Shown: positions 7,497 through 16,253, numbered from the stretch's first letter. The stretch: DNA of 25,820 nt from Peptococcaceae bacterium BRH_c23 (GCA_000961805.1 LADV01000323.1:1-25820), one strand, 5' to 3'. Notes: generated by a model not told the origin, from the letters alone. Translations and numbers: made by a program.

Positions 7497-7530
7497 AGGA
7501 GTATACACCGACAAAGTGGTGTATACTCCT
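7497..7530 (-). terminator. terminator of the rnmV-rsmA operon
   Basis: A perfect 13-bp stem (AGGAGTATACACC and its complement) with an eight-base loop lies just past the rsmA stop. On the minus strand it is followed after CTC by TTTTTG, a good intrinsic terminator. Confidence 0.85.
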
Positions 7531-7542
7531 AAATTCCTACTA

Positions 7543-8370
7543 TTAGTCCTGAAAGGATCTTGTTAAAATCTGGAACTCTTCTATGCTCAACGATTCTGCA
7601 CGTCGCCCTTCCGAAATGCCTACGCTTTGCAGGCGTTCGATGACTTCTTCTTTTTTAATCCCTAGTCCACCCATTAGCGAATTACTCAAGGTTTTTCTCC
7701 GTTGACTGAAAGCGGCTTTAACTATTCGAAAAAAGTCCTTTTTATTGACGTCAAATCCTGGGTAGGGGCGAAGGTCTAGTCTAAGTACGGACGAAGTAAC
7801 CTTGGGCGACGGCCAAAAAGCACTCGGTAAGACATCCGTTACTTTTGTTACGCTTGCCGAAATCTGCACCGCGATTGACAAAATACCATATGTCTTACTC
7901 CCTGGTGGTGCTGCAATACGATCTGCTACTTCTTTCTGGATCATAATCGTCATCCCACTTAATCTATCCGCTTGCTCAAGAAAATGCATGATCAGTGGAC
8001 TGGTAATATAATAAGGCAGATTCCCTACCAAATATCCCAATTGATCTCCCCAGAGGTCCTTTAGATCTAGCTTTAAGGCATCCTGATTGACAATTTCTAT
8101 GGGAAGCCCTTTTAGCTCTCTGTTCAGAATCCCAATTTTATGGCTATCCAACTCAACCGCCCACATCTTGGGCACTTTGGGCGCGAGGACCCGTGTTAAG
8201 ACTCCAAGACCGGGCCCGATTTCTACGAGTGGAACATCCGGCTGTAACGTACTGGCTGAGATAATACAATCAATCACTTCGTCACTGATTAAAAAAACCT
8301 GGCCCAGCGATTTATGGGCGCGTGCCCCATGTTTTATGAGTCGCTGCGTGTATTCAGATGCGCTTTCCAT
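7543..8370 (-). CDS. rsmA: 16S rRNA dimethyltransferase RsmA (KsgA)
   Basis: The 275-residue enzyme dimethylates two adjacent adenines in the helix 45 loop of 16S rRNA using S-adenosylmethionine. Seen are the N-terminal SLGQVFL (22-28), the SAM-binding VEIGPGLGVLT (49-59), the acidic AVELD (71-75), the catalytic NLPYYI (117-122) and FSQRRKTLSNSL (221-232). Length is normal. The usual LGQNFL or FGQHFL motif has valine instead of Asn or His (Val25), an unusual change at a residue near the SAM site. GGAGG precedes the ATG at 8370. It overlaps the end of rnmV by 17 bases, so the two are translationally coupled, as in B. subtilis. Confidence 0.95.
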   Translation of the reverse strand: MESASEYTQRLIKHGARAHKSLGQVFLISDEVIDCIISASTLQPDVPLVEIGPGLGVLTRVLAPKVPKMWAVELDSHKIGILNRELKGLPIEIVNQDALKLDLKDLWGDQLGYLVGNLPYYITSPLIMHFLEQADRLSGMTIMIQKEVADRIAAPPGSKTYGILSIAVQISASVTKVTDVLPSAFWPSPKVTSSVLRLDLRPYPGFDVNKKDFFRIVKAAFSQRRKTLSNSLMGGLGIKKEEVIERLQSVGISEGRRAESLSIEEFQILTRSFQD

Positions 8371-8911
8371 GCTGAACCTCCTCTATTGCCTTGAAAAGAA
8401 CCTCCCGTGAAATTCCGAAACGGTTTAATCGATGAAGGAATTGTTTGGCATTCGTATCCCCGATTCCTAGCTTTCGCCCTACGGCTATCCTATATTCACT
8501 TGCCTGCTCTACGCCCGCAAGACCAGCTTGAAATAAATCCTGTATCGTAAACTTCTCACCGTTAGTGGAAGTCTTATGATCTTGCTGAATAGTTTCAAAG
8601 GCACGACGGATTTCTTGTAATGCAGCATTTTCAACCCCGATATCCCCATCTTTTGTCGCTACTTTCCTAGATAAATAAGCATGTTTAGCATGCGGAACAT
8701 AAGTCCGAATACGATTGCGAATTTGCTCTCCCACCGTGTCCGGATCTGTAAAAACAATCACCCCTTGATGGTTTGCCATTTCTGCAATATAGTCTAACTT
8801 TTTCTTGGTTAGCCCATAACCATCAGTCCAGAGAAGATCCACTGCTCCAAGGGCAAGGCGCACTGCATGTGCGTCATTTTTCCCTTCAACTACAATTAAT
8901 TCTTTTATCAT
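8354..8911 (-). CDS. rnmV: ribonuclease M5
   Basis: The 185-residue Toprim-domain nuclease performs the final maturation of 5S rRNA in Firmicutes. The N-terminal Toprim signature is clear: VVEGKNDA (Glu9) and VFTDPDTVGEQIR (Asp56, Asp58), the metal-binding acidic residues. A C-terminal part with VGRKLGIGDTNAKQFLHRLNRFGI follows, typical of RNase M5. GGAGG precedes the ATG at 8911. It sits directly upstream of rsmA with overlap, the usual Firmicute arrangement. Confidence 0.94.
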   Translation of the reverse strand: MIKELIVVEGKNDAHAVRLALGAVDLLWTDGYGLTKKKLDYIAEMANHQGVIVFTDPDTVGEQIRNRIRTYVPHAKHAYLSRKVATKDGDIGVENAALQEIRRAFETIQQDHKTSTNGEKFTIQDLFQAGLAGVEQASEYRIAVGRKLGIGDTNAKQFLHRLNRFGISREVLFKAIEEVQHGKRI

Positions 8912-8985
8912 TCTTTGATTCCTCCGCTTTCAACTCCTATATCTTAACCGAGAATGTCCAAATACTCAAATTAAGGGGGCATACG

Positions 8986-9022
8986 TTAACGGGACGAAAG
9001 ATTTTCTCTTCCGTCCCGTTAA
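8986..9022 (-). terminator. 11-bp inverted repeat behind the GH18 gene
   Basis: TTAACGGGACG at 8986-8996 pairs perfectly with CGTCCCGTTAA at 9012-9022, five bases past the GH18 stop on the minus strand. No T-run follows on that strand (CGTATGCCCCCTTAATTTG), so it is a stable hairpin of uncertain terminating power. On the plus strand it is followed by a T-rich stretch. Confidence 0.5.
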
Positions 9023-9027
9023 GGAGT

Positions 9028-10218
9028 TTATTTTTTCTCCCTGGTTTCTTTATTGGTGCCATAAGTTTTTATGAGCTGATCCCAAATTGCGGGATCCTCC
9101 ATTCCTAAACGCCAAACAGCAACGCCATGCAACTTGTATTTGAGCGCATCATCCATTTTTGCCCTTAAGCTGGCGATATTCTCAAAGTAAACTTCGTGAC
9201 GTATCCCATTTGCTGTATAGGTAAACTGTGGCACTTTGGCGTTGGGATCGGTAACAATTTCTACGCCGTGCTTCTTAGCCCGCTCAACCGTTTGAGCATA
9301 GGACAGATAATCTGGCATGATAGGTTTGTTCGTTCCCCAGTCAAAGGAGTATACCGGGAGACCCATCACAATTTTTTCTTTAGGTATTTTTCCCACTGCG
9401 AATTTAATAACTCGATCTACCCATCCCTCAGAGGCTACTGGTCCTTGGGTTGTTCCGAGTCCATGCTCATCATAGGTCATAAGGATGATTTGGTCAGCGG
9501 ATTTTCCGATTGCAGCATAATCGTAGGCACCTGACCATAGATCTGATGGATAATCTACAAATTTAGCCGGGATAGAAATGTTCAAGACTTTATCTTTCGC
9601 TTTTAATGCTTTTTTAAGCTCAGCAACAAAGGAAGAGAAATTTTCTCGATCTCCAGGAGGAGTTTTCTCAATGTCCACCGAAATTCCATCCCAATTGTCT
9701 TGGGTTGTCAGGTTGACTAAGCTTGTCACTAAGTTCGACCTTTTTCCTGGGTTAGATAATACACTGTGTGCTAGATTCTCATCAAAGCCAACCGTTCCTT
9801 TTAACTTCATGTTATGCACTAAAGCATAGGCTTTGGACCCATTTTTTTGAACCTGATCTTTAATTTTTAAATCAACGTCACCTGTCTTAATAACCTTGCC
9901 GTTTGCATCAAAAGAGTACCAGAAAAACGCAACTTCATCCAGCAACTTAGCATTTTTCAACGTCGTTTCTTTCGAACTAGGTACAGACCCTTCTTGGTCA
10001 GTGTAAAATCCCATGACCACACGTTTTTCAGGTCCTAATACGGATTCTCGCGTTGCTCCTGCCTCTGCTTCAGGGAGCTTTGTAGTTTGTTGTGTTGACT
10101 GATCCGGTGCTTCGCCCGGAGCTTGGGGAGATTGTACATTGGTACATCCTGTCAAGGTAAGGCCCAAAATTAAGGCACTACTCATAAAAGTCAAAAACCG
10201 TTTCATGCTGCGCTTCAA
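9028..10218 (-). CDS. glycoside hydrolase family 18 lipoprotein, SleL/YaaH-like
   Basis: The 396-residue protein has a lipoprotein signal (MKRSMKRF, a hydrophobic run, lipobox LTGC with Cys25), then a Gln/Pro/Thr-rich linker to about 60 and a GH18 barrel from about 65 to 385. The catalytic signature is DGISVDIE (177-184), with Glu184 as acid; the second Asp of DxxDxDxE is Ser. Later hallmarks are MTYDEHG (247-253) and GVAVWRLGMEDP (365-376). Relatives such as SleL cleave N-acetylglucosaminyl bonds in spore cortex fragments, so a cortex-lytic role is likely but the substrate is not proven. There is no LysM domain, unlike SleL; the lipid anchor may replace it. AGGAG precedes the ATG at 10218. 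It follows the CwlD-like gene after 98 bases. Confidence 0.85.
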   Translation of the reverse strand: MKRSMKRFLTFMSSALILGLTLTGCTNVQSPQAPGEAPDQSTQQTTKLPEAEAGATRESVLGPEKRVVMGFYTDQEGSVPSSKETTLKNAKLLDEVAFFWYSFDANGKVIKTGDVDLKIKDQVQKNGSKAYALVHNMKLKGTVGFDENLAHSVLSNPGKRSNLVTSLVNLTTQDNWDGISVDIEKTPPGDRENFSSFVAELKKALKAKDKVLNISIPAKFVDYPSDLWSGAYDYAAIGKSADQIILMTYDEHGLGTTQGPVASEGWVDRVIKFAVGKIPKEKIVMGLPVYSFDWGTNKPIMPDYLSYAQTVERAKKHGVEIVTDPNAKVPQFTYTANGIRHEVYFENIASLRAKMDDALKYKLHGVAVWRLGMEDPAIWDQLIKTYGTNKETREKK

Positions 10219-10316
10219 CTCCTTAATCTAGATTCGGTCACTGACTTTATTTTCCCCGCTTCAAAAGAGGTTATGTATCTAAATAATTTCAGTCATATAT
10301 ATCCTTCCTAAGTCAA

Positions 10317-11030
10317 TTATGGGTGTGTTGAAAAATAATTAGAAATTCCTTTGGCAATCGCCCGTGATAACTGCTCTTGATACCAAGTTTGTTGTAACTT
10401 TGTCTGTTCTTTTGTACTGGACAAATACCCAACTTCCACAATAACAGCTGGCATTTTGGTGTTTTTTATTACGTAAAAATCACCAGGCTTGGCAATTCTA
10501 CGATTCATCCCTGATATTTTAATCAATTCTTGTTGGATTAATTCAGCTAACCTTTTTCCAGATTCAGATTTATAATGGTAAAATGTTTCGGCCCCTGAAT
10601 TTTGACCTTTGGCGGTTGCATTAACATGTAAACTGACAAAAACATTAGCTTTCTCCTGATTTGCCATATCAATGCGGTGATTTAGGTCAATTTTCTTCTT
10701 GGAAGTTTTACCCATCACCCCATTAGGAACATAATCCGAATCTTCTTCCCGAGTAAGAAAAACCACTATTCCACTTGGACGAAGCATCTCCTTAACTTTA
10801 TGGGCAATTTGGAGATTAATCTCTTTTTCATAAACACCCTGAGAGGAAACCGCTCCTGGATCATACCCTCCATGTCCGGGATCAAGCATCACAACGTAAC
10901 GATCTTCCAGAGGGCTAACAACGGCGGTAGAACCATGCCAAAATACTGAGACTACTAACATACCCATTACACCCAAAACAAGAACTATTGCCGTTTTTTT
11001 ACCTAGTATTATTTTAGGCCATCGCACCAT
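10317..11030 (-). CDS. cwlD: N-acetylmuramoyl-L-alanine amidase, CwlD-like
   Basis: An Amidase_3 zinc enzyme of 237 residues with an N-terminal membrane segment (about 13-32) and an extracytoplasmic catalytic domain. Zinc and catalytic positions are visible as DPGHGG (50-55, His53), GVYEKEINL near 65-73, SLHVNA (133-138, His135) and VEVGYLSS (198-205, Glu199). The insert around KTSKKKIDLNHR and the ending AIAKGISNYF match CwlD, which with PdaA makes the muramic-delta-lactam of spore cortex. In-frame GTG at 11042 sits directly against the AAGGGA ribosome site, so ATG at 11030 is the better start. It follows the YabE-like gene, from which a good terminator separates it. Confidence 0.85.
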   Translation of the reverse strand: MVRWPKIILGKKTAIVLVLGVMGMLVVSVFWHGSTAVVSPLEDRYVVMLDPGHGGYDPGAVSSQGVYEKEINLQIAHKVKEMLRPSGIVVFLTREEDSDYVPNGVMGKTSKKKIDLNHRIDMANQEKANVFVSLHVNATAKGQNSGAETFYHYKSESGKRLAELIQQELIKISGMNRRIAKPGDFYVIKNTKMPAVIVEVGYLSSTKEQTKLQQTWYQEQLSRAIAKGISNYFSTHP

Positions 11031-11112
11031 CGTTTCCAGCACTCCCTTACTTGTGGTTCTCTTTAAGAGTATGTGCTGAGAAATAAAGATAGACTTTCAG
11101 TTTTTAGTATAA

Positions 11113-11147
11113 AAAGGGTGACTTCACTTTAAGCGAAGTCACCCTTT
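11113..11147 (-). terminator. terminator behind the YabE-like gene
   Basis: A perfect 13-bp stem (AAAGGGTGACTTC and its complement, nine-base loop) starts 14 bases past the stop codon. On the minus strand the stem runs into TTTTTATAC, so this is a strong intrinsic terminator. Confidence 0.9.
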
Positions 11148-11161
11148 ACTAATCTATTTAT

Positions 11162-12334
11162 TTATTGGACATATACCAAAACACTACGAACACCCCAGGA
11201 CAAGGCTTCCTCCTTCGAATTCATGTAAAGGTCGATACGATTACCTCGGATAGCCCCTCCTGTATCTAACGCCCGTGCTACTCCATACCCCTCAACATAT
11301 ACATTCTTACCCAGTGGGATAACCCTAGGATCGACAGCAATGATCCCCGTGCGGACCGCTGCCCCTGTTGCAGTTGTGCCTCCAGGTATACAATAAGCGG
11401 TTGCTCTCATAACATAAGCTCTTTTAAACTGAATCGTGCTTCCACCCCGTGAAATAGAAGTTTGTGTACCGCGAGAAACTACTTGATTAGTGGGAGCCTT
11501 GACTACTCGTTGGCCAAGTATCTCTCGATCAACCTCTTTTCCATCCTCTAAGGTAAGTCGTATCGTCTGCTCTTGGGCACCATTTGAGCCACGACTGACC
11601 ACTTTGTCCGGTAATCCAACGGGATAATCCGCCGGCTGTGCAACGGTCTGATAAGGAATCTCACTCGTCAAAACTTCTATTTTCTCAGAAACTCTAACAA
11701 CATCCAATTGGTCATTAGGTACTAGCATATGATCAAGTGCTAACGAGATCTTATCTTTAGCGCCGAGGGTAAGGCCTAGTTTCTTTAGTGCATCCGCTAC
11801 GGTACGTGGTGCTATAAATGCTTCCGACTTCTTGCCATCTGCATTCACGATGATAGGAATAGCCTTATGTACCTTGATTTCCATCTGGCTGGAAACCACT
11901 TCAGTCCGTGAAACATTCACTTCGTCAACATCTTTAACTTCAATACTATATCTCTCAGCTAATTCAGTTATAGCTTCTCCCACAGTTTTAGCGGGGGTCC
12001 GTGTCGTAAACGTTTGGTCATCGACTGAGAACTGAACCGGTACACTTTTGGTTACTTCAACGCTTAATCCCTTTATAACTTTTGTGTCACGTGAAGGAAT
12101 TACAATATCTTCAGGATAAAATTCAAATTTCGAATGATTAAGTGCCTGACCAACAGTCCCGAAAATTGTTGTAATCTGAATGGGCTCTCCGTCAATAGTA
12201 AGGTTAATCGTTTTCATATTGTAAAAAAGGGCCATTGTGGCAATCAGGAAAATAACAAATCCCGCAACGACAAATTGGGCAATACGAGATGTACGAACTA
12301 AGACAAAGCCTTTAGTTCGAGTAATCTGTAACAT
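11162..12334 (-). CDS. yabE: YabE-like cell wall protein: DUF348 repeats, G5, 3D domain
   Basis: The 390-residue protein has one membrane anchor (about 19-38), three DUF348 repeats (about 41-85, 98-140, 155-200), a G5 domain (about 215-290) and a C-terminal 3D domain (about 305-390). The 3D domain shows ATAYC, IIAVDPRVIPLG with Asp335, and ALDTGGAIRGNRIDLY with the conserved acidic residues Asp357 and Asp367. This is the layout of YabE, a Firmicute relative of resuscitation-promoting factors with a MltA-like catalytic barrel, probably a muralytic enzyme. GGAGGG precedes the ATG at 12334. Position between tatD and rnmV matches B. subtilis yabE. The gene directly upstream encodes a second 3D protein, 73 bases apart with no clear terminator, so they may be cotranscribed. 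Confidence 0.88.
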   Translation of the reverse strand: MLQITRTKGFVLVRTSRIAQFVVAGFVIFLIATMALFYNMKTINLTIDGEPIQITTIFGTVGQALNHSKFEFYPEDIVIPSRDTKVIKGLSVEVTKSVPVQFSVDDQTFTTRTPAKTVGEAITELAERYSIEVKDVDEVNVSRTEVVSSQMEIKVHKAIPIIVNADGKKSEAFIAPRTVADALKKLGLTLGAKDKISLALDHMLVPNDQLDVVRVSEKIEVLTSEIPYQTVAQPADYPVGLPDKVVSRGSNGAQEQTIRLTLEDGKEVDREILGQRVVKAPTNQVVSRGTQTSISRGGSTIQFKRAYVMRATAYCIPGGTTATGAAVRTGIIAVDPRVIPLGKNVYVEGYGVARALDTGGAIRGNRIDLYMNSKEEALSWGVRSVLVYVQ

Positions 12335-12407
12335 TGAATCCCTCCAAAATATGCTAATAACAACTTTATTTTAATGGATAAGTAGTCAGTTGTCAAAATA
12401 ATTTCCA

Positions 12408-13283
12408 TTATATGGGGCTAAGGATATGAATGCGCACAGGCTTTCGACCCCAATCCATACACTGACGTAGGGTACCAAAGAAAACATCAATTTTATTGCC
12501 AAGAATTGCTCCCCCCGTGTCTGCAGCTATTGCATAACCGTATCCTTCAACATAGACTTTGGTACCCATCGGAATAACCTTTGGATCGACAGCAATCAAG
12601 CCTTCCCTTGGCTTGACTCCCGTCGCTGTGTTATTTCCAGTATACGTATAAGCGGTAGCCTCAACGTCCAATGTTTTACTAATATTCAAATTTATTAAAT
12701 CAACTTGTTCCTTTTCAGCAATAGCTTTTTTAGGAGTTTGAACAATTACTTTCTTTTTTGGAATTGGCTCTGAGTTTTGAATAATGACTTCCTTCTTGGG
12801 ACTTTTAAGTTCGAGGCTAGCGACCACTTGTTGATCAACGGGTTGTCCATCAACTTCGAAGGTCTTAATGACTTGACGCAAAACGCCTTCTTCCCCTTGT
12901 TCCTCGGTTTGACTCATACCTGGAAGAAGTTTATCCGATTCAACATATTGCGTTTCAAACGGGATCTCTTGCTCTACAACTTGAATCCTGCTAGTTATCG
13001 CCTGATCTCCAGTCCCTTCACTTGGCAGTGTTTGGCTATTTATTTCTTGAATACCTCCTGCTTGGTTGTCTATTTCTTGGCTTGTATTCAATTGTTCAAT
13101 ATTTAATTTTTTTGTACTTAATAGTTGTGAGGTCTGCAGTGAGTAGAGTTGAGAAATATCTGGCACCTCCAACATTGAATAACGTGTACCAGCTGCAAAC
13201 ACTGCTAATCCGCCTAAGTACGAACTCCATTGCTTGGTTCTTCGCCAATAATCGGAATAAGTAGTAATCGGTAGCGAATACAT
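12408..13283 (-). CDS. second 3D-domain cell wall protein with G5-like domain
   Basis: The 291-residue protein has a weak hydrophobic segment near 20-34, a low-complexity Gln/Ser/Thr-rich spacer (about 40-95), a G5-like domain (about 97-175, QEIPFETQYVESDKLLPG then VLRQVIKTFEVDG), a Lys/Pro-rich linker and a C-terminal 3D domain (about 207-288). The 3D signatures are ATAYTYTGNNTATG, LIAVDPKVIPMG (Asp233) and AADTGGAILGNKIDVFF (Asp255, Asp265). Export depends on a weak N-terminal signal. AAGGAGGG precedes the ATG at 13283. It lies between tatD and the YabE-like gene, and the similar 3D ends suggest ancient duplication followed by loss of the DUF348 part. A wall-lytic transglycosylase role is inferred from the fold. 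Confidence 0.85.
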   Translation of the reverse strand: MYSLPITTYSDYWRRTKQWSSYLGGLAVFAAGTRYSMLEVPDISQLYSLQTSQLLSTKKLNIEQLNTSQEIDNQAGGIQEINSQTLPSEGTGDQAITSRIQVVEQEIPFETQYVESDKLLPGMSQTEEQGEEGVLRQVIKTFEVDGQPVDQQVVASLELKSPKKEVIIQNSEPIPKKKVIVQTPKKAIAEKEQVDLINLNISKTLDVEATAYTYTGNNTATGVKPREGLIAVDPKVIPMGTKVYVEGYGYAIAADTGGAILGNKIDVFFGTLRQCMDWGRKPVRIHILSPI

Positions 13284-13323
13284 TTTATCCCTCCTTACTA
13301 AAATCTATGAAGTAAACAAAAAA

Positions 13324-13347
13324 AAAGAACTGTTAAATCAGTTCTTT
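13324..13347 (-). terminator. terminator behind metG-tatD
   Basis: A nine-pair stem (AAAGAACTG and its complement, six-base loop) overlaps the tatD stop codon by two bases and on the minus strand ends in a run of at least eight T. This is a strong intrinsic terminator. Confidence 0.9.
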
Positions 13348-14113
13348 AGACAAGTCTAAAAATGGTTTCTGCATTATGCATGGTTTGGATAGCAAGATCT
13401 TCAAAAGGCACGCCTCGGATCTCAGCTAGTTTCTTAACTATTTCTACAACATACGTCGGTTCATTACGCTTTCCACGTCGCGGTTCTGGAGTTAAATAGG
13501 GAGAATCTGTCTCTACCAAAATTCGATCTAACGGGGCGTTTTTAGCCACCTCGACCGTATGGCGGGCATTTTTATAGGTTACTGGTCCAGCAAACGATAG
13601 ATAGAATCCCAGGTTTAAGAGAACCTTTGCCATTTCCCAAGAGCCTGAGTAGCAATGAAATATTCCACCGTATTGAGGGGGATTCGACTTAACAATTTCC
13701 ATAACATCCTGATGTGCATCGCGATTGTGAATAACAATAGGCAAGCCAACTTCATTAGCCAACTTTATTTGTTGGATAAATACCTTTTTTTGAATTGGGC
13801 GTGGAGACAGATCTCGATAATAATCCAGCCCAATTTCGCCCCAAGCCAAAACTTTCGGTTGTTTAACCAATTTTCCTAAAAGCTTTTCCCAAGTTTCATC
13901 GGTAGCCTCTTCCGCATTGTGAGGGTGTACACCAATCGCTGCATAGATAAAATCATAGTCTTGGGCTAGCTTAACAGACCGCTCTGAAGAAGGTAGATCA
14001 TAACCTACATTCGTCAGCCGAGAAATTCCGGCTGACTTCATGCGTGCAGCGACTTCAAGAAAGTCTTCCTTATAGCCAAGATCATCTAAGTGTGCATGAG
14101 TATCCCAGATCAT
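13346..14113 (-). CDS. tatD: TatD-family metal-dependent DNase
   Basis: The 255-residue TIM-barrel hydrolase carries all the metal ligands of the family: THAHLDD (His6, His8), EIGLDYYRD (Glu93), IHNRDA (His129), FHCYSGS (His153) and ETDSPYL (Asp203). TatD proteins are 3'-5' exonucleases or DNases; the precise physiological role is unsettled. The ATG overlaps the metG stop in an ATGA junction, so the two genes are translationally coupled, as in most Firmicutes where metG and yabD are neighbours. Confidence 0.95.
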   Translation of the reverse strand: MIWDTHAHLDDLGYKEDFLEVAARMKSAGISRLTNVGYDLPSSERSVKLAQDYDFIYAAIGVHPHNAEEATDETWEKLLGKLVKQPKVLAWGEIGLDYYRDLSPRPIQKKVFIQQIKLANEVGLPIVIHNRDAHQDVMEIVKSNPPQYGGIFHCYSGSWEMAKVLLNLGFYLSFAGPVTYKNARHTVEVAKNAPLDRILVETDSPYLTPEPRRGKRNEPTYVVEIVKKLAEIRGVPFEDLAIQTMHNAETIFRLV

Positions 14114-16059
14114 TTAACTCGCGCCCCTCCAGGAAGATCTTTTTTCAGCGTAAGAACCTCCAAGATTTCCCCTTGCGAAGCTGCTAAGATCATACCCTGG
14201 GACGTAATTCCCCTCAGCTTAGTGGGCTTCAAATTAGCGACCACGACAACATATTGATTAATAAGGTCTTCTGGTGCATAGTGCTTAGCAATACCAGAAA
14301 CCACTGTGCGTACTTCTCCAGCCACTTCAATTTCTAACTTCAAGAGTTTATCCGTCTTCTCCACTTTCTCGGCACTTAAAACCTTCCCGACCCGTAAATC
14401 CAGTTTGGCAAATTCTTCAATGCTGATTTCTTCTTTAATAGGCTCAAATTCTATGGTCTGAACAGGTTCTAGGCTTTCCTTTGGAGCTTGTGCTAGGTCC
14501 ACTGTTTTAATCTCCCCTACCGTTAGATATTGGGCGATATCAATTCTCGGAAAAAGTGGCTCTCCCTTTTGAACGCGGGTTCCATGATTCAGTATTCCCC
14601 ATTGGTCCGCTTCATTCCAGCGAATGAGGCCCTCATCATACCCTAAGAGCCTGCAAATCTTCGAGGGTAAGCCCGGCATAAAGGGGGCCGTTAAAATTGC
14701 CATAATTCGTATCGATTCTACAAAGGTATAAAGCACCGTATCTAAGCGCTCCCGCTGCTCCTCTTGTTTAGCGAGCGCCCAGGGGGCTGTTTCGTCCACA
14801 TACTTGTTACACCGTGCCACAAACCGCCAAATTTCTTCAAGGGCCCTGGCTGGATCGCAGCTACTGAGGCTTTGCTCGACAGATTTCTTGACCTCTTGAC
14901 TCAATGCTTTTAATTCCCGCTCCAGTTCACTGTCTTGTCCGGGCTGAGGTACAATTCCCTCTCTGTACTTGACAACCATTGCTAAACTTCGAGATATAAA
15001 ATTCCCAAAATCATTAGCCAAATCGCTGTTTAGGCGTTCGACCACGTTATCTTCGGAATACGTACCATCTGTTCCTACCTGCATTTCTCGCAGTAAGAAA
15101 TAACGGATAGCATCTGAGCCATATCTCTGAATTAATTCGAAAGAATCCTGTACGTTACCGCGAGACTTGGATATTTTCCCACCATCTTTGGTTAAATACC
15201 AACCATGCCCATAAATCACTTTAGGTAGTGGAATGTCTAAGGCCATCAGAATAATTGGCCAAATCACAGCGTGAAAACGCACAATATCCTTCCCCATAAT
15301 GTGCACATCAGCAGGCCAATACCTCTGATAATTCTCCCCATCAGGGTACCCAAGCGCCGAAATATAATTTATCAGAGCATCCAGCCAGACATATACAACG
15401 TGTTTAGGGTCAAAGGGAACTTTAATTCCCCATTGAAATGTGGTACGCGAAACACAAAGGTCCTCTAAACCACCTTCAATAAAACGCAGCATTTCGTTGC
15501 GCCGGGAAACTGGTTGAATAAATTCCGGATACTCTTCAATATATTGATGCAAAGCTCCCTGATACTTTGAAAGACGAAAAAAATAACTTTCTTCCTTGAG
15601 TAATTCCACGTCACGACCACAATCTGCATTAGGACATTTTCCATCAATCAGTTTGTTTTCCATCCAGAACGTTTCACAAGGGGTACAATACCACCCAGAA
15701 TACTCTGATTTATAGATATCCCCTTGTTCAAAAAGTTGAGTAAAGATTTTTTGAACGACTATTTGATGACGTTGCTCCGTTGTCCGTATAAAATCATCAT
15801 TCGAAATTTCTAAGGCGTTCCATAGTTCTTTAAAACGTTCTACCACACCATCCACGTAAAGTTTGGGGTCCATCTGATGCGCTTCGGCGGTACGAACTAT
15901 TTTTTGAGCATTTTCATCGGTACCCGTTAGAAAATAAACTTGATCCCCTATCAATCTATGATAACGGGCAAGTGCATCTGCTGCAACCGTTGTATATGCG
16001 GTACCAATATGTGGACTTGAATTAGGATAAAAAATCGGAGTGGTTATGTAATATTTCAC
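14110..16059 (-). CDS. metG: methionyl-tRNA synthetase
   Basis: The 649-residue class I synthetase charges tRNA-Met. Seen are the HIGH-type motif PHIGTAYT (16-23), a zinc site formed by CTPC (125-128) and CPNADC (142-147), the KMSKS-type motif GKISKSRGN (294-302), an anticodon-binding helical domain, and a C-terminal tRNA-binding/dimerisation domain (about 548-649) with LDLRVGKV and LRGITSQGMIL. Length and layout are those of the Bacillus type. The start is a GTG at 16059 preceded by AGAAGGAGA. No T-box leader was found: the conserved GGGTGGnACCGCG element is absent from 16060-16333. Confidence 0.96.
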   Translation of the reverse strand: MKYYITTPIFYPNSSPHIGTAYTTVAADALARYHRLIGDQVYFLTGTDENAQKIVRTAEAHQMDPKLYVDGVVERFKELWNALEISNDDFIRTTEQRHQIVVQKIFTQLFEQGDIYKSEYSGWYCTPCETFWMENKLIDGKCPNADCGRDVELLKEESYFFRLSKYQGALHQYIEEYPEFIQPVSRRNEMLRFIEGGLEDLCVSRTTFQWGIKVPFDPKHVVYVWLDALINYISALGYPDGENYQRYWPADVHIMGKDIVRFHAVIWPIILMALDIPLPKVIYGHGWYLTKDGGKISKSRGNVQDSFELIQRYGSDAIRYFLLREMQVGTDGTYSEDNVVERLNSDLANDFGNFISRSLAMVVKYREGIVPQPGQDSELERELKALSQEVKKSVEQSLSSCDPARALEEIWRFVARCNKYVDETAPWALAKQEEQRERLDTVLYTFVESIRIMAILTAPFMPGLPSKICRLLGYDEGLIRWNEADQWGILNHGTRVQKGEPLFPRIDIAQYLTVGEIKTVDLAQAPKESLEPVQTIEFEPIKEEISIEEFAKLDLRVGKVLSAEKVEKTDKLLKLEIEVAGEVRTVVSGIAKHYAPEDLINQYVVVVANLKPTKLRGITSQGMILAASQGEILEVLTLKKDLPGGARVK

Positions 16060-16152
16060 CGTTACGTCTCCTTCTCAATTTCATTAGAGTGAACTAGTTG
16101 AAAATCCCACTTAAAAACGCAGGAATTAGAAAACTGGTAAAAAAAAGGCAGA

Positions 16153-16166
16153 TTGACATTTGTCAA
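16153..16166. promoter_or_regulatory. palindrome with Spo0A-box-like half upstream of metG
   Basis: TTGACATTTGTCAA is a perfect inverted repeat of six-base arms around TT. The part TTTGTCAAG (16159-16167) matches the Spo0A box TTTGTCRAA at eight of nine positions. It lies in the divergent metG/abrB region, about 90 bases before the metG start. Function is a guess. Confidence 0.35.
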
Positions 16167-16226
16167 GTATACCCACAATTGAGATTTCGTATGATAAAAG
16201 GCGCTTTTTTAGTTCAAAAGACAATA

Positions 16227-16248
16227 TTTTTGAAAATCTTTTCAAAAA
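16227..16248. promoter_or_regulatory. A/T-rich 10-bp palindrome just upstream of the abrB promoter
   Basis: TTTTTGAAAA and TTTTCAAAAA form a perfect inverted repeat around TC, ending five bases before the -35 box of the abrB promoter. The place and composition suit an autoregulatory AbrB site or an UP-like element; neither can be distinguished here. Confidence 0.35.
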
Positions 16249-16253
16249 ACTGG

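Noticed and set aside
8773..9108. Plus-strand 111-codon frame across rnmV, the gap and the GH18 end
   Set aside because: Antisense to two well-supported genes and passes through a hairpin; no ribosome site or protein-like pattern.
12335..12407. TAATGGA/TCCATTA inverted repeat as a terminator between the two 3D genes
   Set aside because: Only seven pairs with a long loop and no T-run, so read-through between the genes is more likely.
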